Shown one piece after another: positions 8,481-16,260 of a DNA stretch of 64,000 nucleotides; the stretch's first letter is position 1, and each line of letters opens with the position of its first letter. This DNA comes from Nitrospira sp. (GTDB lineage Bacteria; Nitrospirota; Nitrospiria; Nitrospirales; Nitrospiraceae): NCBI GenBank assembly GCA_016788885.1, contig JAEURX010000055.1, positions 40,313-104,312 on the forward strand, read 5' to 3'. A program made the position numbers and the translations under genes. The notes beneath the pieces are model-generated. The model was given only the letters and a program-made list of their open reading frames with translations. It was not told where the DNA came from and did not search any database.

Positions 8481-9212
8481 ATGAACGCAGTCGCATGGCC
8501 CCTCATTCTGACGCTCATCGGAGTGATGAGTCTTTCCGCCTGCAGCAGGCCCCGTGGCCTCAACCGCCAGATTCTGCAGGAATCCTTCCACGACCATCCG
8601 GATGTCGTGACCGACCGTGACATCGCCGCCACGATGGCAATCCAGGCCAGCCTGCCGTCACCGTATCGCCTGGCCGTGTACTTCAAGCAGGAGGATTTCC
8701 CCAGCCGTCCCGCACTCCAGCGCGTGGACTGGACCAGCGCCGACGCTGAGCGTGTACGGCAGGCTTTCGCGTCGGTGTCGGAAGAAGGCCTGCTTCAGCG
8801 GAACTTCCTACTCGCCAACTCCACCGTGCAGGGTAACACCTTGCGGGACGTACGCATGGCCGCTGCGCGCTACAATGCCGATGCGATACTGGTGATCAAT
8901 GGAGCTTCCGCGGTCGAACGATATAACAACGGTCACGCCGTCTGGTACGCGACCGGAATCGGCGCATACTTTGCGTACGGCACGGAAAGCCATGCGTTGT
9001 TCATGGTGGAAGGGACCCTGTGGGATGTTCGGACCGGGGCCCTCTACGGCACACAAACCGCCGAGGGGGAAACGACGCTTATCGGACCAGCCCCCTCGAT
9101 CGACGACAAAACGGCCGTAGCCGAAGCCAAAGACGTGGCACTCGAACGGTTCGGCAAGGAACTCGCCGATATGTTGCGGGAACTGAAGGAGAAGCAGAAG
9201 GCGATGCCGTGA
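8481..9212 (+). CDS. lipoprotein of unknown function
   Basis: A 243-residue lipoprotein. The signal sequence ends in the lipobox SLSAC. The mature part has a segment (DADAILVINGASAVERY-like) that resembles the central strand of the rhombosortase/TPR-less outer-membrane lipoproteins often annotated as hypothetical, with no recognisable catalytic motif. The ATG at 8481 follows AGGAGA. It is 13 bases after the dehydrogenase stop, so it is the third gene of the 7025-9212 operon. Codon use matches its neighbours. Confidence 0.7.
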   Translation: MNAVAWPLILTLIGVMSLSACSRPRGLNRQILQESFHDHPDVVTDRDIAATMAIQASLPSPYRLAVYFKQEDFPSRPALQRVDWTSADAERVRQAFASVSEEGLLQRNFLLANSTVQGNTLRDVRMAAARYNADAILVINGASAVERYNNGHAVWYATGIGAYFAYGTESHALFMVEGTLWDVRTGALYGTQTAEGETTLIGPAPSIDDKTAVAEAKDVALERFGKELADMLRELKEKQKAMP

Positions 9213-9435
9213 ACGCCCTCCTCAGATTCTCCATCCAATTGTGACCGAGATGCTGCCCGCGCATCGTCGCGAAGCAGTTGAGTCCGAAGCCTGCCGCGGA
9301 ACCTTGGCCTCTAGTGCACTCGCCATGGCTGTCGGACGAGGCCGCAGTGAGCGAGAGGCTGAGACATACTCCCGGCAGGACGTCGAAGGTGTGAGCGAAG
9401 CGAGAACGAAGCCCGAAGCCATGTTCAGTGCCCGG

Positions 9436-10668
9436 TTACAGACTATCGAATGTCCACAGAATGCCCAGTAACACCAGGTGCTGATTGGGCGTCAAGCTAA
9501 GCACGCCGGGTTGCACCTCGCCGCGACGAAAAAATCCCCCGCCCGCTCCAGTCGATTCGTCCCATCGATGTTCGAGCCGCAGTGTGGTGTTGGTCCACTT
9601 ATAGGGAATCCGATATTCAACCGTGGAGGTCACCGCCTTCACGAACTGTTCGGATCCGGTCCAGCGGCCATTCCGATCCCAGTAAAATTCAGGACGCACC
9701 GCCAGAGCCCACGGTCCGGTCACATGCCAGCGTGCCACCACATTGCCACCCATGACAAACGCCCTCGGGTGTCCTGGCCGGTCGGCAACGGCCTCGGTGC
9801 CGATGTCATACGAAGCCGCCAACGTCAGGTCCTCGCCCTTCCATTCGACGATATGGTTCGCGTAGAAGCGCCAGAATTCCAGCGCCGTGTTGGTCTGATC
9901 CGGCCCGCCATACACCGTCTGCGTCAAGGTGAGGTGCGGAGTCGCCTTGTAGGCCCACTGACCGCCATAACTCGGTTGGTCGTTTGGATGTGACAGGTGA
10001 TAATAGCCGTTGACGATGAACCCCGTGAGCGTCAGCGTGTCGGTGACCGGATATTTCGCATTGATGCCGAACATCATGTAGGGCGTGTTGTCGGCAATCC
10101 AGGACCGCGTGTAATTGACGTTGTCCTTGGCATAGAGCGACTCATACCCGATCAGGCTGTTGAAGAGGCCGGCCGTAATCGTAAGGCCCTTCCCGATCGG
10201 AGCGAGATACGACACATTCGCGCGATGGATATGCCGGAGCGTATCGGCCCCGCCGACCTCCCGTTCCCCCTGCAAAAATGCAAAGCGCTCAGAGTCGTAG
10301 CCTCCTTGGACGCCGAGTTCCATGCCCCAACGCGAAGACTCCTCCACATCCTTCCTGACATACGCCAGGGCCATATTCGGCGCGAATTCATTGTGCCGAC
10401 TGGCCGTCGCACGATTTCTCCACAGATGGTTCTCCGGAAAATTGAAGTTCACCACGTATCCGACATCGAGATAGGCGCCGTAGTGCCACAGCGAGGGGGC
10501 TTCACCGATAGCAGCCGCTGTATCCGTCGCCAAACCACTATCGGCAAACGCTGCTGGCGCAAAGGAGATTGACAAGAAGGCCGCCCACCCCAACCACATC
10601 ATGCTTCGGCGTGGAACATTCCGGGGAGTCGAATCGGCAGAGGCGTTCAAACAATGACGTGGCATCAT
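9436..10668 (-). CDS. outer-membrane beta-barrel protein (BBP2/OmpL-like porin)
   Basis: A roughly 410-residue exported beta-barrel. A long signal peptide ends near AAFA. The mature protein alternates aromatic/hydrophobic strands with polar loops, contains the GAYLDVGYVVNFNFPENHLWRNR entry typical of the putative beta-barrel porin-2 family, and ends in a C-terminal aromatic-rich strand (LGILWTFDSL) like outer-membrane targeting signals. Start is ambiguous: tandem ATGs at 10668/10665 sit beside GTGAG, and a further in-frame start exists at 10689. It lies after the hyf-like cluster on the same strand, separated by about 130 bases, so it is probably transcribed separately. Solute specificity unknown. 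Confidence 0.8.
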   Translation of the reverse strand: MMPRHCLNASADSTPRNVPRRSMMWLGWAAFLSISFAPAAFADSGLATDTAAAIGEAPSLWHYGAYLDVGYVVNFNFPENHLWRNRATASRHNEFAPNMALAYVRKDVEESSRWGMELGVQGGYDSERFAFLQGEREVGGADTLRHIHRANVSYLAPIGKGLTITAGLFNSLIGYESLYAKDNVNYTRSWIADNTPYMMFGINAKYPVTDTLTLTGFIVNGYYHLSHPNDQPSYGGQWAYKATPHLTLTQTVYGGPDQTNTALEFWRFYANHIVEWKGEDLTLAASYDIGTEAVADRPGHPRAFVMGGNVVARWHVTGPWALAVRPEFYWDRNGRWTGSEQFVKAVTSTVEYRIPYKWTNTTLRLEHRWDESTGAGGGFFRRGEVQPGVLSLTPNQHLVLLGILWTFDSL

Positions 10669-10801
10669 CTCACGTTCACAGACAGGCACCCCTCACACAT
10701 TGGAAGTGTGCGCGATCACATCATCGAGAACCAGGAGGAGATGTACACCGAATCGCGGAGAGAAGGGAATCGAAAAAGCACCCGGGCAGCGCCTCCGGCG
10801 A

Positions 10802-11323
10802 TTACGTGTCCGAATCGGCAGACGGCTGCCGGAGCTGTTTCAACACGGCCAAAATCTCCGCCGGACGTGGAGGACAGCCTGAAATACGCACATCAACGGG
10901 AATATGGCGGTCGACCGGCCCCGTCACCGCATAACTGCCTTTGAACTTCCCGCAATTGACGGCACAGTCTCCCAATGCAATGACGATCTTGGGATCCGCC
11001 GTGGCCTTGTACACGTCTTTCAAGGCTCGCTCCATGTTCACAGTCACGGGACCGGTTACGACCAGCGCATCGGCATGACGAGGAGATGCGACAATATGCA
11101 CCCCGAACCGCTCCACGTCGTAAACCGGATTGGCCAGAGCATTCATTTCCATCTCACAGGCATTGCACGAGCCCGTATCGACCTCACGGATCGTCAGGGA
11201 GCGACGGAATGGTGCGGCCTTCTCAATGGCTTCGGGACTGACCGGCTCAGGCGGCCCCGCCGCGGCAGGGTGATCGCCCGTGACCACGCCGGTCTTCAGG
11301 CTTTTCTTGATGATCCGAAACAT
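10802..11323 (-). CDS. hyfI-like: NuoB-like / HyfI-like iron-sulfur subunit
   Basis: A 173-residue subunit of the NuoB/HycG/HyfI family that carries the N2-type [4Fe-4S] cluster at the end of the electron path. The four cysteine ligands are present: the CNAC pair in TGSCNACEME, the cysteine in GDCAVNCG, and the one in SGCPPRP. It is the last gene of the minus-strand hyf-like cluster, which encodes an electron-transfer arm next to proton-pump subunits. A 76-base gap containing an inverted repeat separates it from the large-subunit gene, so its expression may be tuned separately. Confidence 0.9.
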   Translation of the reverse strand: MFRIIKKSLKTGVVTGDHPAAAGPPEPVSPEAIEKAAPFRRSLTIREVDTGSCNACEMEMNALANPVYDVERFGVHIVASPRHADALVVTGPVTVNMERALKDVYKATADPKIVIALGDCAVNCGKFKGSYAVTGPVDRHIPVDVRISGCPPRPAEILAVLKQLRQPSADSDT

Positions 11324-11339
11324 GTGGCCTCCTTAGCCG

Positions 11340-11389
11340 TCAGCAATCAGTTTTCAGCTCACACCCGACTGCTGAAGGCTGATTCCTGA
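11340..11389. repeat. imperfect 19-base inverted repeat between hyfG-like and hyfI-like genes
   Basis: Arms at 11340-11358 and 11371-11389 match in 16 of 19 positions around a 12-base spacer. The core reads as CTGATT/CTGAA-type units (TTCAGC ... GCTGAAGG). It sits in the only sizeable gap inside the cluster and would form an mRNA hairpin, possibly controlling the ratio of the last gene to the rest. It resembles dispersed intergenic repeats, but only one copy is evident in this window. Confidence 0.55.
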
Positions 11390-11399
11390 AGGTTGTTTC

Positions 11400-12992
11400 T
11401 CACAGATCATTTCCTGCATAGGACAAATTAAAACTTTTATTGATCAACGGAAAATCCGGCACGATATTGCCAAGCGCGGCCCACTGGATCGCCGGCCAAT
11501 GCACGAAGGACGGATCTCGCACTTTACACCGGTGAATCCGCCCTGCCTCGCCGGCCATGACGACATACAGGATTTCGCCTCGCCACCCCTCGACCGCTGA
11601 CAGCGCCCACTCACCCGCCTGTGGTGAGCGCGTCGCTTCCGCAATCAACGTGCCGGACGGAATGCACCGGCGAACCTCACGGATCAAACGGACGGATTCA
11701 TGGATCTCATCCATACGCACCCGCATCCTGGCGCGCACATCTCCGTAGCGGTAGAGCGCCACCTTCGGCTGGAGGACATCGTAAGCGGCAAACGGCCGGT
11801 CGCGACGAAGATCCCGATCGATACCGGACGCTCGGCCGACCACGCCCATCACCGCGTGGTCCCAAGCGATGCCTTCGGTGAGGATGCCCGTATTCTCCAG
11901 CCGTTCCGTCAGGGAGGCATTGGCGAACAGGATCTTTTCGAGACTCGAAAACTCCTGTTCAAGGGCGTTCAGTTCCACTTCCACCTGCGCAAGGTGCAGA
12001 CCGCCGAGATCCACCGTGATGCCGCCGACGCAGATGACGCCACGCAGAAACCGCGACCCGGTCAGGCGATCGTTGAGCTGCATGAGGTGCTCTTTCATCC
12101 GCCCACAGTGCGCATGGGCCAACGCATAGGCCGTGTCGTTACAAATGGCGCCGACATCCCCGATGTGGTTGTGCAGGCGCTCCAGTTCCAGAAACAGCGT
12201 GCGCAGATATCGGGCGCGCGGCGGCGGTTCGATGCCCAGCAAGGTCTCCACAGCCTGGCAATAGGCCAGACTATGACCGACGCTCGTGTCACCGGAGACC
12301 CGTTCAGACAACGGGACCGCTTCGGTCAACGGCTGCTGCTCGAACAACTTCTCCAGGCCGCGATGTTTCCAGAAATGGCGCACTTCGAGTTGCATGATCG
12401 GTTCGCCGGCTACGGAAAATCGGAAATGACCCGGCTCGATGATGCCCGCATGGATCGGCCCCACAGGAACCTCGAAGACGCCTTCGCCATGGATTGTCCG
12501 AAAGGCATATTCCCCCTGCACACGCCCAAGCACGCGGTCCCACGGAAAGTCTTTGGTGAGCGGATGCGCGCCCTTTGGCCAATGTTCATGGCGAACGAGC
12601 CGCCGCAGATCCGGATGCCCGACCGGGATCAACCCAAACAGATCACGGATCTCCCGTTCGTACCATTTGGCCGCATGCAGGTGAGGCGTGATCGACGGGA
12701 ACTCCCGCTCCTCGCCCTGCAGATCCACGGCAAGCAACAGCCAGTCCTTGTGCTCAGCCAACGTGAAGAGATAGCAGAGTTCGAACCGCGTCTCGCGCGG
12801 GCGATGGTCGACCGCCCAGAGCAACGACAACGATGCTCGCAGACTCGGACTTGTGTGCAGAAAATGTGCGACCGTCGGCAACGCCTGCTTCCTCAGTCTG
12901 AGCATCGGGACGCCATGAATGGCCGTGACCTCGATGACCGCCCCTGCGAATGCCGCCTGTATCTGCTCGACCGCCGAACGTGCGTCGATCAT
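11400..12992 (-). CDS. hyfG-like: NuoCD-like large subunit of a hydrogenase-4-related complex, lacking Ni-Fe ligands
   Basis: A 530-residue fusion of a NuoC-like N-terminal domain (about residues 1-160, with the WYEREIRDLFG motif) and a NuoD/hydrogenase-large-subunit domain. In true group 4 [NiFe]-hydrogenases, two CxxC motifs bind nickel and iron. Here the first site reads ERVSGDTSVGHS and the second reads RDPSFVHW, so all four cysteines are absent, as in NuoD and in energy-converting hydrogenase-related (Ehr) proteins. No hydrogenase maturation genes are near. It should therefore interact with a quinone-like or other oxidoreductant rather than with H2. The gene start is 5 bases from the stop of the following hyfF-like gene. 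Confidence 0.9.
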   Translation of the reverse strand: MIDARSAVEQIQAAFAGAVIEVTAIHGVPMLRLRKQALPTVAHFLHTSPSLRASLSLLWAVDHRPRETRFELCYLFTLAEHKDWLLLAVDLQGEEREFPSITPHLHAAKWYEREIRDLFGLIPVGHPDLRRLVRHEHWPKGAHPLTKDFPWDRVLGRVQGEYAFRTIHGEGVFEVPVGPIHAGIIEPGHFRFSVAGEPIMQLEVRHFWKHRGLEKLFEQQPLTEAVPLSERVSGDTSVGHSLAYCQAVETLLGIEPPPRARYLRTLFLELERLHNHIGDVGAICNDTAYALAHAHCGRMKEHLMQLNDRLTGSRFLRGVICVGGITVDLGGLHLAQVEVELNALEQEFSSLEKILFANASLTERLENTGILTEGIAWDHAVMGVVGRASGIDRDLRRDRPFAAYDVLQPKVALYRYGDVRARMRVRMDEIHESVRLIREVRRCIPSGTLIAEATRSPQAGEWALSAVEGWRGEILYVVMAGEAGRIHRCKVRDPSFVHWPAIQWAALGNIVPDFPLINKSFNLSYAGNDL

Positions 12993-12996
12993 CCGA

Positions 12997-14529
12997 TTAC
13001 CTCACCACAATCACGTTGACCGCCCTGGTCAGCAATGTGTGAATCGGCTCTGGAAGGACGAACCCGAACCCCAGCAAAGCCACGATCATAATCATGAGGG
13101 GCACGTGGCCGACCGTCCAGACCTCTCCCCTCGCGATCCCGTCAGGCGCGGCACCCCAGACCATGGTCCCGATACGAAACATAAACCCACCGAACAACAC
13201 GACGGCAAAGAACAACAGCAAGGCCACGATGCCGAGGCTTCGCATCTCGTCGGAGATCGTCATGGTCACAAACCGCCCCACCTCCATCGTATCCGACGCA
13301 AAATCCTGCGCCGCCACGGCCGACACGACGAGTAACTCGCTGACAAAGGGGGAAAAGGGGGGTAAGCCGACCAGGGCACAGCCGGCCACGAGCATCGCCA
13401 CGGCGGTAATCGGCTGCACCTGCGCGACCCCACGCACCTCATTGATCTCCAGCGTCTCGAACCGGCGATGGACATTGCCCGCGACAAAAAACGCCAGCGC
13501 CTTGGCCACCGCATGATTGAGCAGGTGAAAGAGACCGGCGAACGTCCCCAACGGCCCGCCGACCCCGAAGCCGATCATGGCCAATCCCATGTGCTCGATA
13601 CTCGAATAAGCGAAGAGTCGCTTGTAATTATGTTGGATGAGAATAAACAGCGAGGCCACGACGAACGACAGCAACCCGAAGGTGAGGAGCAGGTTCCCGG
13701 TGTATGTCGGGGGTAGCGCCTGGTCGACCAACGCCTTGCTACGCAACACCGTATACACGGCCACCGTTTCCAACACTCCGGCCAACATCGCCGCGATCGG
13801 TGCCGGCGCTTCGCTATACGCATCAGGCAACCAGGTATGCATGGGAACCAGGCCCACTTTCGTGCCATAACCGACGAGAATGAAAATAAACGCCAGCTTG
13901 AGCACATGGGGATCCAATTGGTTGGCCACGCCGATCAGCGCAGTCATATTGAGCGCCGAGCTCGCATCGCCAAGAACCCGCACAGAGGAGTAGTAGGTGA
14001 GCACCACGCCGAAGAGCGCGAGGGCGATGCCCACCGAACAGAGAATCAGATATTTCCAACCGGCTTCGAGGGATTCCCGCCTGCGGAAAAAGGCGATCAA
14101 GAAGGTCGTCGCCAACGTGGTCCCCTCCAGCGCAACCCACTGCACGCCCAGGCTGTTCGCCATCGTGACCGCCACCATCGCGAATAGGAACATGTGAAAG
14201 AGGAAAAAGAAGAGGCCGAGCCGTTTCGGCGCGATGACGCCCCGGGCAACCTGGTCATCCATGTACGACCACATGTAGAGCGAGCAGGACAGGCCGACGG
14301 CGGTAATGATGACCAGAATAAAATCCGAGAGCGCATCCACGTAGACGACGGCGCCCAAGGTCGTGACCGACCCTTCCGCCAGCACCTGCCGCGTCAACAC
14401 CGTCTCGGCGACGGCCAACGCCAGCATGGTGAACAAATTCACCAGGTGCAGAATCCGGGCACGCTGGACCACCAGACTGAACAGGCCGGCCACCACCGGC
14501 CCGGCCAGCAACACGATTACCGGCCACAT
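12997..14529 (-). CDS. hyfF-like: HyfF/NuoM-like antiporter-type membrane subunit
   Basis: A 510-residue polytopic membrane protein of the NuoL/M/N/Mrp family, the second antiporter-like subunit of the cluster. The diagnostic segment LVPMHTWLPDAYSEAPAPIAAML, with a conserved lysine and glutamate environment, and the later HLLNHAVAKALAFFVAGN motif with its lysine on a broken helix are both present. It would translocate protons (or sodium). It follows hyfE-like with a 37-base gap and precedes the NuoCD-like gene with a 4-base gap, consistent with one transcript. Confidence 0.9.
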   Translation of the reverse strand: MWPVIVLLAGPVVAGLFSLVVQRARILHLVNLFTMLALAVAETVLTRQVLAEGSVTTLGAVVYVDALSDFILVIITAVGLSCSLYMWSYMDDQVARGVIAPKRLGLFFFLFHMFLFAMVAVTMANSLGVQWVALEGTTLATTFLIAFFRRRESLEAGWKYLILCSVGIALALFGVVLTYYSSVRVLGDASSALNMTALIGVANQLDPHVLKLAFIFILVGYGTKVGLVPMHTWLPDAYSEAPAPIAAMLAGVLETVAVYTVLRSKALVDQALPPTYTGNLLLTFGLLSFVVASLFILIQHNYKRLFAYSSIEHMGLAMIGFGVGGPLGTFAGLFHLLNHAVAKALAFFVAGNVHRRFETLEINEVRGVAQVQPITAVAMLVAGCALVGLPPFSPFVSELLVVSAVAAQDFASDTMEVGRFVTMTISDEMRSLGIVALLLFFAVVLFGGFMFRIGTMVWGAAPDGIARGEVWTVGHVPLMIMIVALLGFGFVLPEPIHTLLTRAVNVIVVR

Positions 14530-14566
14530 GCGTCACCCACTCGCAGTTCGCACGTCATGGTCTCGA

Positions 14567-15232
14567 TCATTCCTTCAGCACCGTAAGCGTGCTCGTGTCG
14601 ACGCTATCAAACGTGTCCTGCAACCGGTGGGTGTAAATCCCGACGATCAGGCCGGCCACCAACACGTCAAAAAAGATCCCCAATTCCACGATCAACGGCA
14701 TGCCGTAGGCGGCCGCGGTCGCCCCCAAAAACACCCCGTTCTCCATGACCAAGAAGCCGACCATCTGCGTAATCGCCTTCTGGCGGGCAATCATGGTGAA
14801 GAACCCGATCAGAATGATCGCCAGGGCAATGGCCAGCGAATCGCGCGTCAGCAGATACCCGAGCGGAATGATCGGTTGAGTGATAAAGAAAGCGAGGATC
14901 ACCAATGCCCCGCAGAGCAGCAGGCCCGCGGGAATGTTGATGTGCATCCCCAACTCGCGAGAAACATTGAGCCGCTCGATGACCTTCCGGAGAATACGTG
15001 GCAACACGATCACTTTGATGACGATGGTCAGGGCCGCGGCGACATAAATGTGCGTGTGCCCGGTGAGGAACGCCACGAGCGCCGCAGTCGCCGCCAGGAA
15101 GGCGGATTGCAACGCAAAGAGATCCACACAAGCGGACAGTCGACGCTGCGCGACGATGGCAAAACAGCAGAGCAGCAGCAGGACGGAGCAGAGATCGACG
15201 AGTTGCGAGCCGACATGAGTCGAAGCCGACAC
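14567..15232 (-). CDS. hyfE-like: HyfE-like (NuoK-related) membrane subunit
   Basis: A 221-residue membrane protein of the HyfE/NuoK-like type. It is nearly all transmembrane helix, with the conserved KVIVLPRILRKV segment near residue 75 and a glutamate in MVGFLVMENGVFLG, which corresponds to the functional glutamate of the NuoK family. It sits three bases after the stop of the NuoH-like gene upstream on the same strand. Its product would connect the antiporter-type subunits to the NuoH-like subunit in the membrane arm. Confidence 0.88.
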   Translation of the reverse strand: MSASTHVGSQLVDLCSVLLLLCCFAIVAQRRLSACVDLFALQSAFLAATAALVAFLTGHTHIYVAAALTIVIKVIVLPRILRKVIERLNVSRELGMHINIPAGLLLCGALVILAFFITQPIIPLGYLLTRDSLAIALAIILIGFFTMIARQKAITQMVGFLVMENGVFLGATAAAYGMPLIVELGIFFDVLVAGLIVGIYTHRLQDTFDSVDTSTLTVLKE

Positions 15233-15235
15233 GGC

Positions 15236-16201
15236 TTATCCTTTCAACGTGTAAAAGAACACCAGTGCCAGCAGCGCCAGAATGAACGCCGCTCCCAACA
15301 TTTCCGGCACACGAAACAGCCGAAGCTTCGCAAACATCGATTCGATGACCCCGATTACCACGGCCAGCGCGGAGACCTTCACCAGATACACCAGGAGGCC
15401 GACCGTGATGGCCGCTGGCGACAGACTCGTCGCAATCCCCCACGGCGCAAACACATTTACGATCAGCGTCAGAAAGACCACCAGCTTGATACCCGCTGCC
15501 CACTCCATCAAGGCCAGGTAGCGGCCGGAATATTCGAGCAGCATGGCCTCATGGATCATCGTGAGCTCTAGGTGCGTCGCGGGATTATCCACGGGAACGC
15601 GACCGGTCTCCGCCAGTGTCACGATGAACAAGGCGGCCAGCGCCATCAAATGCGCGGGCGGAGCGAGTGCGCCTTCCATCAATGCGGACTGATGAACAAT
15701 CGTGCTCAAATTCGTCGAGCCGGCGGTCAACGCAATAGCGAGAATAGACAACATCATGGCCGGCTCAGCCAGCGTGGCGACAATCGCTTCACGACTGCTG
15801 CCCATGCCACCGAACGCCGATCCGGCATCGAGCCCGGCCAAAATCAGAAAGAAGGTGCCCAGCGCCAACATATACACGAGCGCGATGATGTTGCCGGCAA
15901 AGTTCAAGGGGGTGTGTGAGACAAAGACCGGGACCAACAGCCCTGCCGCCACCGTCGAGGCAAACACGATGTACGGCGCCGCGGTAAAAATCCAGGAGGT
16001 CGCCGAAGAGATCACCGGCTGCTTTTGAAACAATTTGGCCAGGTCGGCATAGGGCTGGAAGAGACTCGCGCCGCGGCGACATTGGAGACGCGCCTTCACC
16101 TTTCGGATCAGGCCGACGACGAACGGGGACAACGCCAGCAACAAGGCAAGTTGCATGAGCACCACAGCGATGTGAAGAAGTGCCTGCATGTCTCTTGTCA
16201 C
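15236..16201 (-). CDS. hyfC-like: HyfC/NuoH-like membrane subunit
   Basis: A 321-residue membrane protein homologous to NuoH/HycD/HyfC, the subunit that holds the quinone-chamber side of complex I relatives. The characteristic loop ETGRVPVDNPATHLELTMIHEAM is present with its acidic residues (E of AETGR, and E/H/E in the LELTMIHEA stretch), which participate in coupling. Either the GTG at 16201 or the ATG at 16189 may start it; neither has a strong ribosome site. It lies 59 bases after the hyfB-like stop and three bases before the hyfE-like start. Confidence 0.9.
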   Translation of the reverse strand: MTRDMQALLHIAVVLMQLALLLALSPFVVGLIRKVKARLQCRRGASLFQPYADLAKLFQKQPVISSATSWIFTAAPYIVFASTVAAGLLVPVFVSHTPLNFAGNIIALVYMLALGTFFLILAGLDAGSAFGGMGSSREAIVATLAEPAMMLSILAIALTAGSTNLSTIVHQSALMEGALAPPAHLMALAALFIVTLAETGRVPVDNPATHLELTMIHEAMLLEYSGRYLALMEWAAGIKLVVFLTLIVNVFAPWGIATSLSPAAITVGLLVYLVKVSALAVVIGVIESMFAKLRLFRVPEMLGAAFILALLALVFFYTLKG

Positions 16202-16260
16202 TCAATGTTCAACGATCGAACGGGTCGGCACGACGCCCCTCTCCATTCCGCGACGGTTCT

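Noticed and set aside
9241..9471. A 76-codon frame after the lipoprotein gene
   Set aside because: No ribosome site or family features; it runs into the complement of the porin gene end.
11700..13019. A 439-codon plus-strand frame across the NuoCD-like gene
   Set aside because: It lies opposite a gene with clear family motifs, and it shows no domain of its own.
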